The notes below the pieces were generated by a model. The model was not told the DNA's origin. It worked only from the letters and a program-made list of their open reading frames with translations, and made no database searches. From assembly GCF_900109775.1 (NCBI RefSeq), contig NZ_FOAX01000002.1, positions 1,302,001 to 1,366,000 on the forward strand: DNA of 64,000 nt, given 5' to 3'. Position numbers and translations under genes: made by a program. The DNA is from Pseudoxanthomonas sp. GM95 (GTDB lineage Bacteria > Pseudomonadota > Gammaproteobacteria > Xanthomonadales > Xanthomonadaceae). Shown here in pieces: positions 8,821 to 17,032 of the stretch; the stretch's first letter is position 1; each line of letters starts with the position of its first letter.

Positions 8821-9585
8821 ATGGCCAAGCCGCCGCTGATCGGAATTCCCACCGACCGCAAGCAGATCGGGTTGCACCCGTTTCTGGCCGTCGGCGAGAA
8901 ATACGTGCGGGCGGTGGTCGACGGCGCAGGCGGGGTGCCGCTGCTGTGGCCGGCCCTGACGCCGGCGCTGGATCCGGCCGTGCTGCTGGACACCGTGGAT
9001 GGCCTGCTGCTCACCGGCGCGGTCAGCAACATCGAGCCGCATCACTATTCCGACGAACCCAGCTGGGACGGCAACCTGCATGACCCGGCGCGCGACGGCA
9101 CCACGCTTCCCCTGGTCCGCGCGGCGCTGGCGGCTGGGGTGCCGGTGCTGGCGGTGTGCCGCGGCTTCCAGGAAGTGAACGTGGCGCTGGGCGGCACGCT
9201 GCACCAGAAAGTGCACGAGGTGCCCGGCTTCATGGATCATCGCGAGGACAAGGACGCACCGCTGGATGCGCAGTACGGCCCGGCCCATGCGGTGGCGCTG
9301 TCGCCTGGTGGCGTGCTGGCGGCGTTCGGCGGTGCGCAGCAGCACGTCAACTCGCTGCACGGGCAGGGCGTGAAACGCTTGGCCGACAGCCTGATCGTCG
9401 AAGCCACCGCGCCCGATGGTCTGATCGAAGCCTTCCGCCATGCTGGCGAGACCTTCCTGCTCGGCGTGCAATGGCACCCGGAGTGGAAGGTCACCCAGAA
9501 CGCCTTCTACACCGGTATTTTCCGCGCCTTCGGCGATGCCTGCCGCGCCCGTGCCCGTCTTCGCCAGGAACCTGCCTTCGCATGA
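8821..9585 (+). CDS. puuD: gamma-glutamyl-GABA hydrolase (PuuD, class I amidotransferase-like)
   Basis: 254 residues from the ATG at 8821; a TTG 33 bases upstream is less likely. PuuD releases GABA and glutamate from gamma-glutamyl-GABA in the cytoplasm. It belongs to the peptidase C26 group. The nucleophile is Cys113 in VLAVCRGFQEVN, and the rest of the triad is His219 and Glu221 in VQWHPEW. The start MAKPPLIGIPTDRK matches the usual N-terminus of the family. The stop overlaps the ATG of the next ligase gene, so they are translationally coupled. Confidence 0.93.
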   Translation: MAKPPLIGIPTDRKQIGLHPFLAVGEKYVRAVVDGAGGVPLLWPALTPALDPAVLLDTVDGLLLTGAVSNIEPHHYSDEPSWDGNLHDPARDGTTLPLVRAALAAGVPVLAVCRGFQEVNVALGGTLHQKVHEVPGFMDHREDKDAPLDAQYGPAHAVALSPGGVLAAFGGAQQHVNSLHGQGVKRLADSLIVEATAPDGLIEAFRHAGETFLLGVQWHPEWKVTQNAFYTGIFRAFGDACRARARLRQEPAFA

Positions 9586-10967
9586 GCCGTCGCCAGACCC
9601 AGCAATCCACGCCGATCGAACAGCCCGAGAACTCCCTGCGGCGCTGGCTCAAGGAGCGACGCATCACCGAGGTCGAATGCCTGGTGCCGGACATCACCGG
9701 CATCGCCCGCGGCAAGATCATCCCGGCCGACAAATTCAGCCATGACTACGGCACGCGCCTGCCCGAAGGCATTTTCGCCACCACCGTCACCGGCGATTAC
9801 CCGGACGACTATTACGAGCTGACCAGTCCGTCGGACTCGGACATGTTCCTGCGGCCCGATCCTTCGACGGTGCGCATGGTGCCGTGGGCGGCTGATCCGA
9901 CCGCGCAGGTGATCCACGACTGCTGGACCAAGGACGGCCAGCCGCACGACCTGGCGCCGCGCAACGTGCTGCGCCGCGTGCTCAAGGCGTACGAGGAAGC
10001 AGGCCTGCAGCCGGTGGTCGCGCCGGAGCTGGAGTTCTTCCTGGTGCAGAAGAACACCGACCCGGATTTCCCGCTGCTGCCGCCGGCCGGGCGCTCGGGC
10101 CGCCCGGAGACCGCGCGCCAGTCGTACTCCATCGACGCGGTCAACGAGTTCGACCCGATCCTGGACCTGATGTACGACTACTGCGACGCGATGGAGCTGG
10201 ACGTGGACACGTTGATCCACGAATCCGGCGCCGCGCAGTTGGAGGTCAACTTCACCCATGCCGACGCGCTCAGCCGCGCCGACCAGGTCTTCCTGTTCAA
10301 GCGCACCATGCGCGAGGCCGCGCTGCGCCACGGCATCTACGCCACGTTCCTGGCCAAGCCGATGGAGAACGAGCCCGGCAGCGCGATGCATATCCACCAG
10401 AGCGTGCTGGATCGCAAGAGCGGCAAGAACGTCTTCGCCGGCAAGGTGGAAGGCAAGGAGAGCAAGACCTTCCACCATTACATCGGCGGCCTGCAGAAGT
10501 ACGCACCGCTGACGATGGCGTTCTTCGCGCCCAACGTGAATTCCTACCGCCGCCTGGCGATCGGCCAGGTGGCGCCGATCAACGTGCAGTGGGGCTACGA
10601 CAATCGCACTTGCGGCCTGCGCGTGCCCAAGGACACGCTGGACAATACGCGCGTGGAGAGCCGTTTCGCCGGCTCCGATGCCAATCCCTACCTGGCAATG
10701 GCCGCGACGCTGGCCTGCGGCCTGCTCGGTATCCAGGGCAAGCTCAGCCCGACCAAGCCGCTGGCGTCCAGCGCGCAGGACTTCGGCTTTGAGTTGCCGC
10801 GCTCGCTGGGCGAGGCGCTGGACGAACTGGAAGGCGCTACCGCGCTGCACGAACTGCTGGGCCCGCGCTTCGTGCGCGCCTACATCTCGGTCAAGCGCAA
10901 GGAATACGAGACGTTCTTCCGGGTGATCAGTTCGTGGGAACGCGAGTTCTTGCTGTTAAACGTGTAA
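9582..10967 (+). CDS. second glutamine synthetase-family gamma-glutamyl-polyamine synthetase
   Basis: 461 residues from the ATG at 9582, which overlaps the puuD stop (ATGA). The open frame runs upstream through puuD but that part is only a shadow. Glutamine synthetase landmarks are VVAPELEFFLV, GSAMHIHQSVLD and VESRFAGSDANPYLAMAA. It probably ligates glutamate to putrescine or another amine. Its linkage to puuD and the downstream aminotransferase and importer supports a polyamine role. It differs clearly in sequence from the puuA at 7244-8629, so this is not a recent tandem duplication. It is a PuuA or GlnA2/3-like ligase; the exact substrate is not predictable. Confidence 0.85.
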   Translation: MSRRQTQQSTPIEQPENSLRRWLKERRITEVECLVPDITGIARGKIIPADKFSHDYGTRLPEGIFATTVTGDYPDDYYELTSPSDSDMFLRPDPSTVRMVPWAADPTAQVIHDCWTKDGQPHDLAPRNVLRRVLKAYEEAGLQPVVAPELEFFLVQKNTDPDFPLLPPAGRSGRPETARQSYSIDAVNEFDPILDLMYDYCDAMELDVDTLIHESGAAQLEVNFTHADALSRADQVFLFKRTMREAALRHGIYATFLAKPMENEPGSAMHIHQSVLDRKSGKNVFAGKVEGKESKTFHHYIGGLQKYAPLTMAFFAPNVNSYRRLAIGQVAPINVQWGYDNRTCGLRVPKDTLDNTRVESRFAGSDANPYLAMAATLACGLLGIQGKLSPTKPLASSAQDFGFELPRSLGEALDELEGATALHELLGPRFVRAYISVKRKEYETFFRVISSWEREFLLLNV

Positions 10968-10974
10968 CAAGCCG

Positions 10975-11170
10975 CGCATCGCAGCAGGTTCGGGTCGAAG
11001 AGGCGCCTTTGTTTGAGCGAAGCGAGTTTGGGCGCCGTGCCCGGGCCTGCGAGAAGCACAGGGGACCGATGCGAAGCATCGGATTGCGTTGACCACCCCC
11101 TGTTTGAGGCGGTGCCCACGGTTTTGGCTACTTTTGCCATGACAAAAGTAGCTCGCGCTGCAAGCGCGAA
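10975..11170. repeat. multi-hairpin intergenic element upstream of the aminotransferase
   Basis: The 241-base gap before spuC is mostly palindromic. It shows GGCGCC at both ends of a segment around 11003-11035, a 7-base stem CCGATGC/GCATCGG at 11066-11082, and a perfect 9-base stem CTACTTTTG/CAAAAGTAG at 11128-11151. A GC-rich stretch CGCGCTGCAAGCGCG follows at about 11153-11168. This kind of mosaic resembles dispersed intergenic repeats of Xanthomonadaceae. Only one copy is in the window, so its repeat status is inferred. Confidence 0.55.
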
Positions 11171-11208
11171 AGCGCTTGCCCTTGCCTTCAAAAGTTGAGA
11201 AACAAGTG

Positions 11209-12573
11209 ATGGATACCCAGCAGACCCGCATCCTCCAAGACCTCGATGCCGCCCACCACCTGCATCCGTTCAATGACAACGCCGCACTAGCGCAGAAGGG
11301 CACGCGCATCCTGACCAAGGGCGAGGGCTGCTACGTCTGGGATGCCGAAGGCAACAAGCTGCTCGATGCCTTTGCCGGGCTGTGGTGCGTCAACGTCGGC
11401 TATGGCCGCAGTGAGCTGGGCGAGGCCGCGTCGAAACAGATGACGCAGCTGGCCTACTACAACAGCTTCTTCCAGTGTACGACCGAGCCGACGATCCGGC
11501 TGGCGGCCAAGCTGGCCGAGCTGACCCCGGGCGATCTCAACCACGCGTTCTTTGTCAATTCCGGCTCGGAAGCCAATGACACCATCCTGCGCCTGGTGCG
11601 CCACTTCTGGGCGGTGCAGGACCAGCCGGAAAAGAACATCTTCATCGGTCGCCACAACGGCTACCACGGCACCACGATGGCCGGTGCCAGCCTGGGCGGC
11701 ATGAAGGGTATGCACAAGCAGGGCGGCCTGCCGATCCCGGATATCGCGCATATCGAACCGCCGTTCTGGTTCTACGACGGGGGCGATCTCTCCGAAGACG
11801 AATACGGCCTGGTCGCCGCGCGCCGGCTGGAAGACAAGATCCTAGAACTCGGCCCCGAGCGCGTGGCCGCCTTCATCGGCGAGCCGATCATGGGCGCGAT
11901 CGGCGTCTATATCCCGCCGCGCACCTACTGGCCGGAAATCGAGCGCATCTGCCGCAAGTACGACGTGCTGCTGGTGGCCGATGAAGTGATCTGCGGCTTC
12001 GGCCGTACCGGCGAATGGTTCGGCTCGGAACACTTCGGTTTCATGCCCGATGTCATGACGATCGCCAAGGGCATCACCTCCGGCTACATCCCGCTGGGCG
12101 CGGCGATGTTCAATGATCGCGTCGCCGGCGTGCTCAAGGCGCAGGGTGGCGAGCTGGCGCATGGCGCGACGTATTCCGGCCATCCGGTGTGCGCGGCGGT
12201 GGCGCTGGAGAACATCCGCATCCTCCAGGAAGAACACATCGTGGAGACAGCCAAGACGCAGATCGCGCCGTACCTGGCGCAGCGCTGGGCCGAGCTGGGC
12301 GAACATCGCCTGGTCGGCCAGGCGCGCATTGCCGGGCTGATGGGCGCGCTCGAACTGGTCCCGCACAAGGGCCAGCGCACAACCTTCGACGAGCGCGGTA
12401 CAGTGGGGGCGCTCTGCCGTGACCACGCGTTGCGACATGGATTGATCCTCCGTGCGACCTACGATTCGATGCTGCTGTCACCGCCGCTGGTGATCACACG
12501 CGCGCAGGTCGACGAGCTGTTCGAGAAAGCCTGGGCCGCACTGGAAGACACGGCCGAGGCCATTGGCGTGTGA
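11209..12573 (+). CDS. spuC: putrescine-pyruvate aminotransferase (SpuC-like, class III PLP enzyme)
   Basis: 454 residues from the ATG at 11209; upstream codons of the open frame lie in a repeat and are not credible. Class III aminotransferases of the SpuC group move the amino group of putrescine (or GABA-type omega-amines) to pyruvate. The PLP-binding lysine is Lys287 in IAKGITSGYIPLGA, preceded by the aspartate motif LLVADEVICGFGRTG. NSGSEANDTILRL is the phosphate-binding region. It lies between the ligase gene and the PotFGHI transporter. It could give a direct transaminase route parallel to the PuuAB route, or act on GABA. Confidence 0.9.
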   Translation: MDTQQTRILQDLDAAHHLHPFNDNAALAQKGTRILTKGEGCYVWDAEGNKLLDAFAGLWCVNVGYGRSELGEAASKQMTQLAYYNSFFQCTTEPTIRLAAKLAELTPGDLNHAFFVNSGSEANDTILRLVRHFWAVQDQPEKNIFIGRHNGYHGTTMAGASLGGMKGMHKQGGLPIPDIAHIEPPFWFYDGGDLSEDEYGLVAARRLEDKILELGPERVAAFIGEPIMGAIGVYIPPRTYWPEIERICRKYDVLLVADEVICGFGRTGEWFGSEHFGFMPDVMTIAKGITSGYIPLGAAMFNDRVAGVLKAQGGELAHGATYSGHPVCAAVALENIRILQEEHIVETAKTQIAPYLAQRWAELGEHRLVGQARIAGLMGALELVPHKGQRTTFDERGTVGALCRDHALRHGLILRATYDSMLLSPPLVITRAQVDELFEKAWAALEDTAEAIGV

Positions 12574-12673
12574 CGTTTCCCTGGGGAGGGACCAAACGCA
12601 CGGCCTGCGATGTTGCGGTCCGTCCTGCCTGCTCAATGCCCCGCATGGATGGGGCCTCAAGTGGAGAGACACG

Positions 12674-13816
12674 ATGAAGTTGCGAATGCTGGGTGTGATG
12701 CTGACGACGGCCACGCTGGCCGCCTGCGGCGGTGGCGGCAAGGACGGGGCGGCGCCAGCCGCGGGCGAGGGCGCGGCACCGGCCGCAGGCTCCAAGACGG
12801 TCAACGTCTACAACTGGTCCGACTACATCGCCGAGGACACCAACGCCAACTTCGAGAAGGCCACCGGTGTCACCGTCACCTATGACGTGTTCGACAGCAA
12901 CGAGGTGCTGGAAGCCAAACTGCTCGCCGGTTCCAGCGGCTACGACGTGGTGGTGCCGACGCTGAACTTCCTCGGCCGCCAGATCCAGGCCGGCGTGTTC
13001 CTGCCGCTGGACAAGGCCAAGATCCCCAACCTGGCCAACCTCGACCCGGAGATGATGAAACGGATCGAGAAACAGGACCCCGGCAACAAGTACGCCGTGC
13101 CGTACATGTGGGGCACCACCGGCATCGGCTACAACGTGGACAAGATCAAGGCGATCTTCGGCAACACCGATGTCACCAACAGCTGGGACCTGGTGTTCAA
13201 GCCGGAGAACCTGGCCAAGCTCAAGGACTGCGGCGTGACCTTCCTGGATACGCCCAGCGAGATCGTGCCGATCGCGCTCAACTACCTGGGCGAAGACCCC
13301 AACAGCACCGATCCGAAGGTGATCGACAAGGCCGCCGCGCTGCTGAAGACCATCCGGCCTTCGATCAGCCAGTTCCATTCCTCGTCCTACATCGACGCGA
13401 TGGCCAACGGCGATACCTGCCTGGTGGTGGGGTGGTCCGGTGACGTGATCCAGGCGCGCGACCGCGCCGAGGAAGCCGGTAACGGCGTCAAGATCGCGTA
13501 CTCGATCCCGAAGGAAGGCGCGCCGCTCTGGTTCGACATGCTGTCGATCCCGAAGGACGCCAAGAACGTCGACAACGCCTACGCCTACATCAACTACCTG
13601 CTCGATCCGCAGGTGATGGCCAACAATTCCAACTTCATCAGCTATCCCAACGCCATTCCCAAGGCCAAGGACCTGATGGACAAGCAGATCACCAGCGATC
13701 CGACGATTTATCCGCCGCCGGAAGTGGCCGCAAAACTCTTCACCTTCGCCATCATCCCGCCGGAAGTGGACAAGCAGTACACCAGGCTGTGGACTGACCT
13801 GAAGACCAACAAGTAA
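12674..13816 (+). CDS. potF: polyamine ABC transporter substrate-binding lipoprotein (PotF/SpuD-like)
   Basis: 380 residues from the ATG at 12674, which follows a GGAGAG ribosome site; the open frame extends further upstream without support. The N-terminus MKLRMLGVMLTTATLAAC is a lipoprotein signal with Cys18 as the lipidated residue, unlike E. coli PotF, which is a free periplasmic protein. The mature part starts with KTVNVYNWSDYIAEDT, the hallmark of PotD/PotF proteins, and ends with LWTDLKTNK. It captures putrescine or spermidine in the periplasm and delivers it to PotHI. It is the first gene of the transporter cluster and is separated from the ATPase gene by stem-loops. Confidence 0.94.
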   Translation: MKLRMLGVMLTTATLAACGGGGKDGAAPAAGEGAAPAAGSKTVNVYNWSDYIAEDTNANFEKATGVTVTYDVFDSNEVLEAKLLAGSSGYDVVVPTLNFLGRQIQAGVFLPLDKAKIPNLANLDPEMMKRIEKQDPGNKYAVPYMWGTTGIGYNVDKIKAIFGNTDVTNSWDLVFKPENLAKLKDCGVTFLDTPSEIVPIALNYLGEDPNSTDPKVIDKAAALLKTIRPSISQFHSSSYIDAMANGDTCLVVGWSGDVIQARDRAEEAGNGVKIAYSIPKEGAPLWFDMLSIPKDAKNVDNAYAYINYLLDPQVMANNSNFISYPNAIPKAKDLMDKQITSDPTIYPPPEVAAKLFTFAIIPPEVDKQYTRLWTDLKTNK

Positions 13817-13823
13817 GACCACC

Positions 13824-13883
13824 GCGGGGCGGGCCAGCAAGGCCTGCCCCGCTTGCCGTGTGGCGGGCGCAAGGCCCGCACAC
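13824..13883 (+). other. two tandem stem-loops between potF and potG
   Basis: The first stem pairs GCGGGGC (13824-13830) with GCCCCGC (13846-13852) and continues inward with GGCC/GGCC around AGCAA. The second pairs GTGTG and CGGGC with GCCCG and CACAC between 13858 and 13883, with one bulged G. Neither is followed by a T-run. Such hairpins after a binding-protein gene often protect its mRNA or reduce read-through into the membrane-component genes; that role is inferred here. Confidence 0.55.
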
Positions 13884-13956
13884 GCGCCAGTGAACGCAAG
13901 CACGCACCGCCGGCGCCACGCGCGCCGGGCGGCACGAGGCACTGACGGGGATCGAC

Positions 13957-15102
13957 ATGGCAGCAGTGGAACAACAGGCAGTTGCAGGCCACGGGCCATC
14001 ACCCACGCCGGGCGCAGAGGGTTACCTGCGCATCGAGAACGTGCGCAAGGAATTCGACGGCTTCCTGGCCGTGGACGACACCAACCTGTCGATCCGCAAG
14101 GGCGAGATCTTCGCGCTGCTGGGCGGCTCGGGCTGCGGCAAGTCCACGCTGCTGCGCTGCCTGGGCGGGTTCGAACATCCCACTGCTGGGCATATCTTCC
14201 TGGACGGCCAGGAATTGAATGGCCTGCCGCCGTATGAGCGGCCGATCAACATGATGTTCCAGTCCTACGCGTTGTTCCCGCACATGACGGTCGAGCAGAA
14301 CATCGCTTTCGGGCTCAAGCAGGACGGCATGTCCAAGCCGGATATCGCCAGGCGCGTGGAAGAGATGCTCTCGCTGGTGCAGTTGAACAAGCTGGCCAAG
14401 CGCAAGCCGCACCAGCTCTCCGGCGGCCAGCAGCAGCGCGTGGCGCTGGCACGCTCGCTGGCGAAGGGGCCGAAGCTCTTGCTGCTCGATGAGCCGATGG
14501 GCGCGCTGGACAAGAAGCTGCGTACGCAGATGCAGCTGGAACTGGTGTCGATCATCGAGAAGACCGGCGTGACCTGCGTGATGGTCACCCACGATCAGGA
14601 AGAGGCCATGACCATGGCCACGCGTATCGCGCTGATGGACGCCGGCCGTATCCGCCAGGTCGGCACGCCCGATGAAATCTACGAGCAGCCGGCCAATCGC
14701 TTCGCCGCCAGCTTCATCGGTTCGGTCAACATGATCACCGCGGTGATCGACCAGGACGAGCCGGAGTTCGTGACCCTGCGCTCGCCGCAGCTGGACACCG
14801 ATATCTACATCGGCCACGGCATCTCGGGATTCGAAGGCCAGGAAGTCTCCTTCGCGGTCCGTCCTGAAAAACTCGGCATCGCCAAGAGTGAGCCGGCCCA
14901 GCCGCACAACAAATCCAAGGGCGTGATCGAGGACATTGCCTACTTCGGCAGCCACTCGGTCTATCACGTCAAACTGGCCAGCGGCTTCACCATCATGGCC
15001 AACTTCGCCAACGTCCAGCGTTGGGCCAGCGAGGGCCTGACCTGGGGCGACACGGTCTGGGTGTGGTGGGGCGACAACGATGGCGTGGTGCTGACCCAAT
15101 GA
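13957..15102 (+). CDS. potG: polyamine ABC transporter ATP-binding protein (PotG-like)
   Basis: 381 residues. It supplies ATP hydrolysis for the PotFGHI importer on the cytoplasmic face. Motifs in order: Walker A GGSGCGKST near residues 56-64, signature LSGGQQQRVALARSLA, Walker B LLLLDEPMGALD, and the switch histidine in VTHDQEEAMTMA. A C-terminal regulatory domain of TOBE type (about residues 260-381) completes the protein. The ATG at 13957 is chosen because an upstream GTG lacks support. The 3' end overlaps the start of the permease gene by 4 bases. Confidence 0.95.
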   Translation: MAAVEQQAVAGHGPSPTPGAEGYLRIENVRKEFDGFLAVDDTNLSIRKGEIFALLGGSGCGKSTLLRCLGGFEHPTAGHIFLDGQELNGLPPYERPINMMFQSYALFPHMTVEQNIAFGLKQDGMSKPDIARRVEEMLSLVQLNKLAKRKPHQLSGGQQQRVALARSLAKGPKLLLLDEPMGALDKKLRTQMQLELVSIIEKTGVTCVMVTHDQEEAMTMATRIALMDAGRIRQVGTPDEIYEQPANRFAASFIGSVNMITAVIDQDEPEFVTLRSPQLDTDIYIGHGISGFEGQEVSFAVRPEKLGIAKSEPAQPHNKSKGVIEDIAYFGSHSVYHVKLASGFTIMANFANVQRWASEGLTWGDTVWVWWGDNDGVVLTQ

Positions 15103-16049
15103 GCACGCCGACCCTCTTCGAACTGCTGCGCAAGGTGACGCCCGGCCCGCGCTGGGGCGTGATCGGCATTCCCTACCTGTGGATGCTGGTGTTCTTCGCC
15201 ATCCCGTTCCTGATCGTGCTGAAGATTTCTTTCGCGCGGTTGGCGATCGCGATGCCGCCGTATACGCCGATCCTGGAAGTGGACAACGCCGAGGTCGCGC
15301 TCAAGCTCAACCTGTCCAACTTCCTGCAGCTAGGCGCGCTGCAGAACGGTTATATCGCCGCGTACTGGAGTTCGCTGAAGATCGCGGCGATCGCCACGCT
15401 GCTGACGCTGCTGGTCGGCTACCCGATGGCCTATGTCATCTCCAAGCTGCCACCGTCCAGCCGCAACATCGCGATGATGCTGGTGGTGCTGCCGTCGTGG
15501 ACCTCGTTCCTGATTCGCGTGTACGCGTGGATCGGCATTCTCAAGAGCAGTGGTCCGGGCGGGCAGCTGCTGGAAAAGCTCGGCGTGATCGACGCGCTGC
15601 AGTCGATGGGCTGGATCGAAGGCCGGCAGATCCTGTACACCCCGCTGGCCGCCTACATCGGCATCGTCTACTGCTACCTGCCGTTCATGGTGCTGCCGCT
15701 GTACACCAACCTGGTCAAGCATGACGGGCGCCTGCTGGAAGCGGCTTACGACCTGGGCGCACGGCCGTGGAAGGCCTTCCTCAAGATCACCTTGCCGCTG
15801 TCGCGCGCCGGCATCATCGCCGGCTGCATGCTGGTGATGATCCCGGCGGTGGGCGAGTTCGTGATCCCCGAACTGCTGGGTGGCCCGGACACGCTGATGA
15901 TCGGCCGCGTGCTGTGGAATGAGTTCTTCGCCAACCGCGACTGGCCGCTGGCCTCGGCGGTGGCGATCGCGATGCTGCTGCTGTTGATGATCCCGATCCT
16001 GATCTTCAACCGGGTCCAGCAGAAAGAGATCGAAGGGAGGCTGACATGA
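15099..16049 (+). CDS. potH: polyamine ABC transporter permease (PotH-like)
   Basis: 316 residues from the ATG at 15099, overlapping the potG stop (ATGA). Hydrophobic segments start at about residues 20-45 (PYLWMLVFFAIPFLIVLKIS), followed by five more typical of type I importers. The EAA loop that contacts the ATPase is visible as EAAYDLGARPWKAFLKITLP. It forms the inner-membrane channel together with the following permease. The spacing and order match potFGHI of E. coli. Confidence 0.94.
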   Translation: MSTPTLFELLRKVTPGPRWGVIGIPYLWMLVFFAIPFLIVLKISFARLAIAMPPYTPILEVDNAEVALKLNLSNFLQLGALQNGYIAAYWSSLKIAAIATLLTLLVGYPMAYVISKLPPSSRNIAMMLVVLPSWTSFLIRVYAWIGILKSSGPGGQLLEKLGVIDALQSMGWIEGRQILYTPLAAYIGIVYCYLPFMVLPLYTNLVKHDGRLLEAAYDLGARPWKAFLKITLPLSRAGIIAGCMLVMIPAVGEFVIPELLGGPDTLMIGRVLWNEFFANRDWPLASAVAIAMLLLLMIPILIFNRVQQKEIEGRLT

Positions 16050-16891
16050 GTACCGTCGGCCGTGCGCGCTGGCCCACCTGGACGATCCTGGGGCTGGGCT
16101 TTGCCTTCCTGTATCTGCCGGTGCTGCTGCTGATCATCTGGAGCTTCAACAGTTCGCGCCTGGCGACGGTCTGGGCCGGGTTTTCGTTCAAGTGGTATGG
16201 CGAACTGCTGCGCGACCAGTCGATGCTGGATGCGGCTTGGGTCAGCCTGCGGATCGCGTTCTGGACCGCGACGGCCTCGGTCGTGCTGGGCACGCTGGCG
16301 GCGCTGGTGATGACGCGGATGCGTCGCTTCCCCGGCAAGACCTTGTTTGGCGGCCTGATCACCGCGCCGCTAGTGATGCCCGATGTGATCATCGGCCTGT
16401 CGATGCTGCTGATGTTCGTCTCGCTGGGTGACCTGTTTCACTTCCAGCCCAAGGGGATGATGTCGATCTGGATCGCCCACACGACCTTCGCGCTGGCCTT
16501 CGTCACCGTCGTGGTGTCCTCGCGCATGGCCGAGCTGGACAAGTCGCTGGAAGAAGCGGCGATGGACCTTGGCGCCAACCGGATCAAGGTGTTCTTCCTG
16601 ATCACGCTGCCGATCATCGCGCCGGCGCTGGTCTCGGGCTGGTTGCTGGCGTTCACGCTGTCGCTGGATGACGTGGTGATCGCCAGCTTCGTCTCCGGCC
16701 CCAGCTCGACCACGCTGCCGATGAAGGTGTTCTCCTCGGTGCGGCTGGGCCTGAGCCCGAAGATCAACGCGCTGGCGACCTTGATGATCGTGATCGTCTC
16801 GGTCTGCGCCTTCATCGGCTGGTGGCTGATGTACCGCAGCGAGAAGCGCCGCAAGCTGGACATGCAGTTGGCGCTGCAGGACAACGGTTGA
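16046..16891 (+). CDS. potI: polyamine ABC transporter permease (PotI-like)
   Basis: 281 residues; the ATG overlaps the potH stop by 4 bases and follows a GGGAGG ribosome site. Six membrane segments are expected. The EAA loop reads EEAAMDLGANRIKVFFLITL, and the last part contains the SLDDVVIASFVSGP region conserved in PotI/PotC. It pairs with PotH as the translocation pore. No convincing terminator follows; the next gene starts 141 bases later and belongs to a different function. Confidence 0.94.
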   Translation: MSTVGRARWPTWTILGLGFAFLYLPVLLLIIWSFNSSRLATVWAGFSFKWYGELLRDQSMLDAAWVSLRIAFWTATASVVLGTLAALVMTRMRRFPGKTLFGGLITAPLVMPDVIIGLSMLLMFVSLGDLFHFQPKGMMSIWIAHTTFALAFVTVVVSSRMAELDKSLEEAAMDLGANRIKVFFLITLPIIAPALVSGWLLAFTLSLDDVVIASFVSGPSSTTLPMKVFSSVRLGLSPKINALATLMIVIVSVCAFIGWWLMYRSEKRRKLDMQLALQDNG

Positions 16892-17032
16892 CAGGAAGTG
16901 GTACTTGGAGTTTCACTTGCGCGACTAATACGGTCGCGGTGATCTGGGATCCTGCGGCCTTCGTGCAGGGCGTCCGGCGCTGATCCAGGCCGGGCGCCTT
17001 GACCACCTCACCCCCGCGCAGGATCCGCGACC

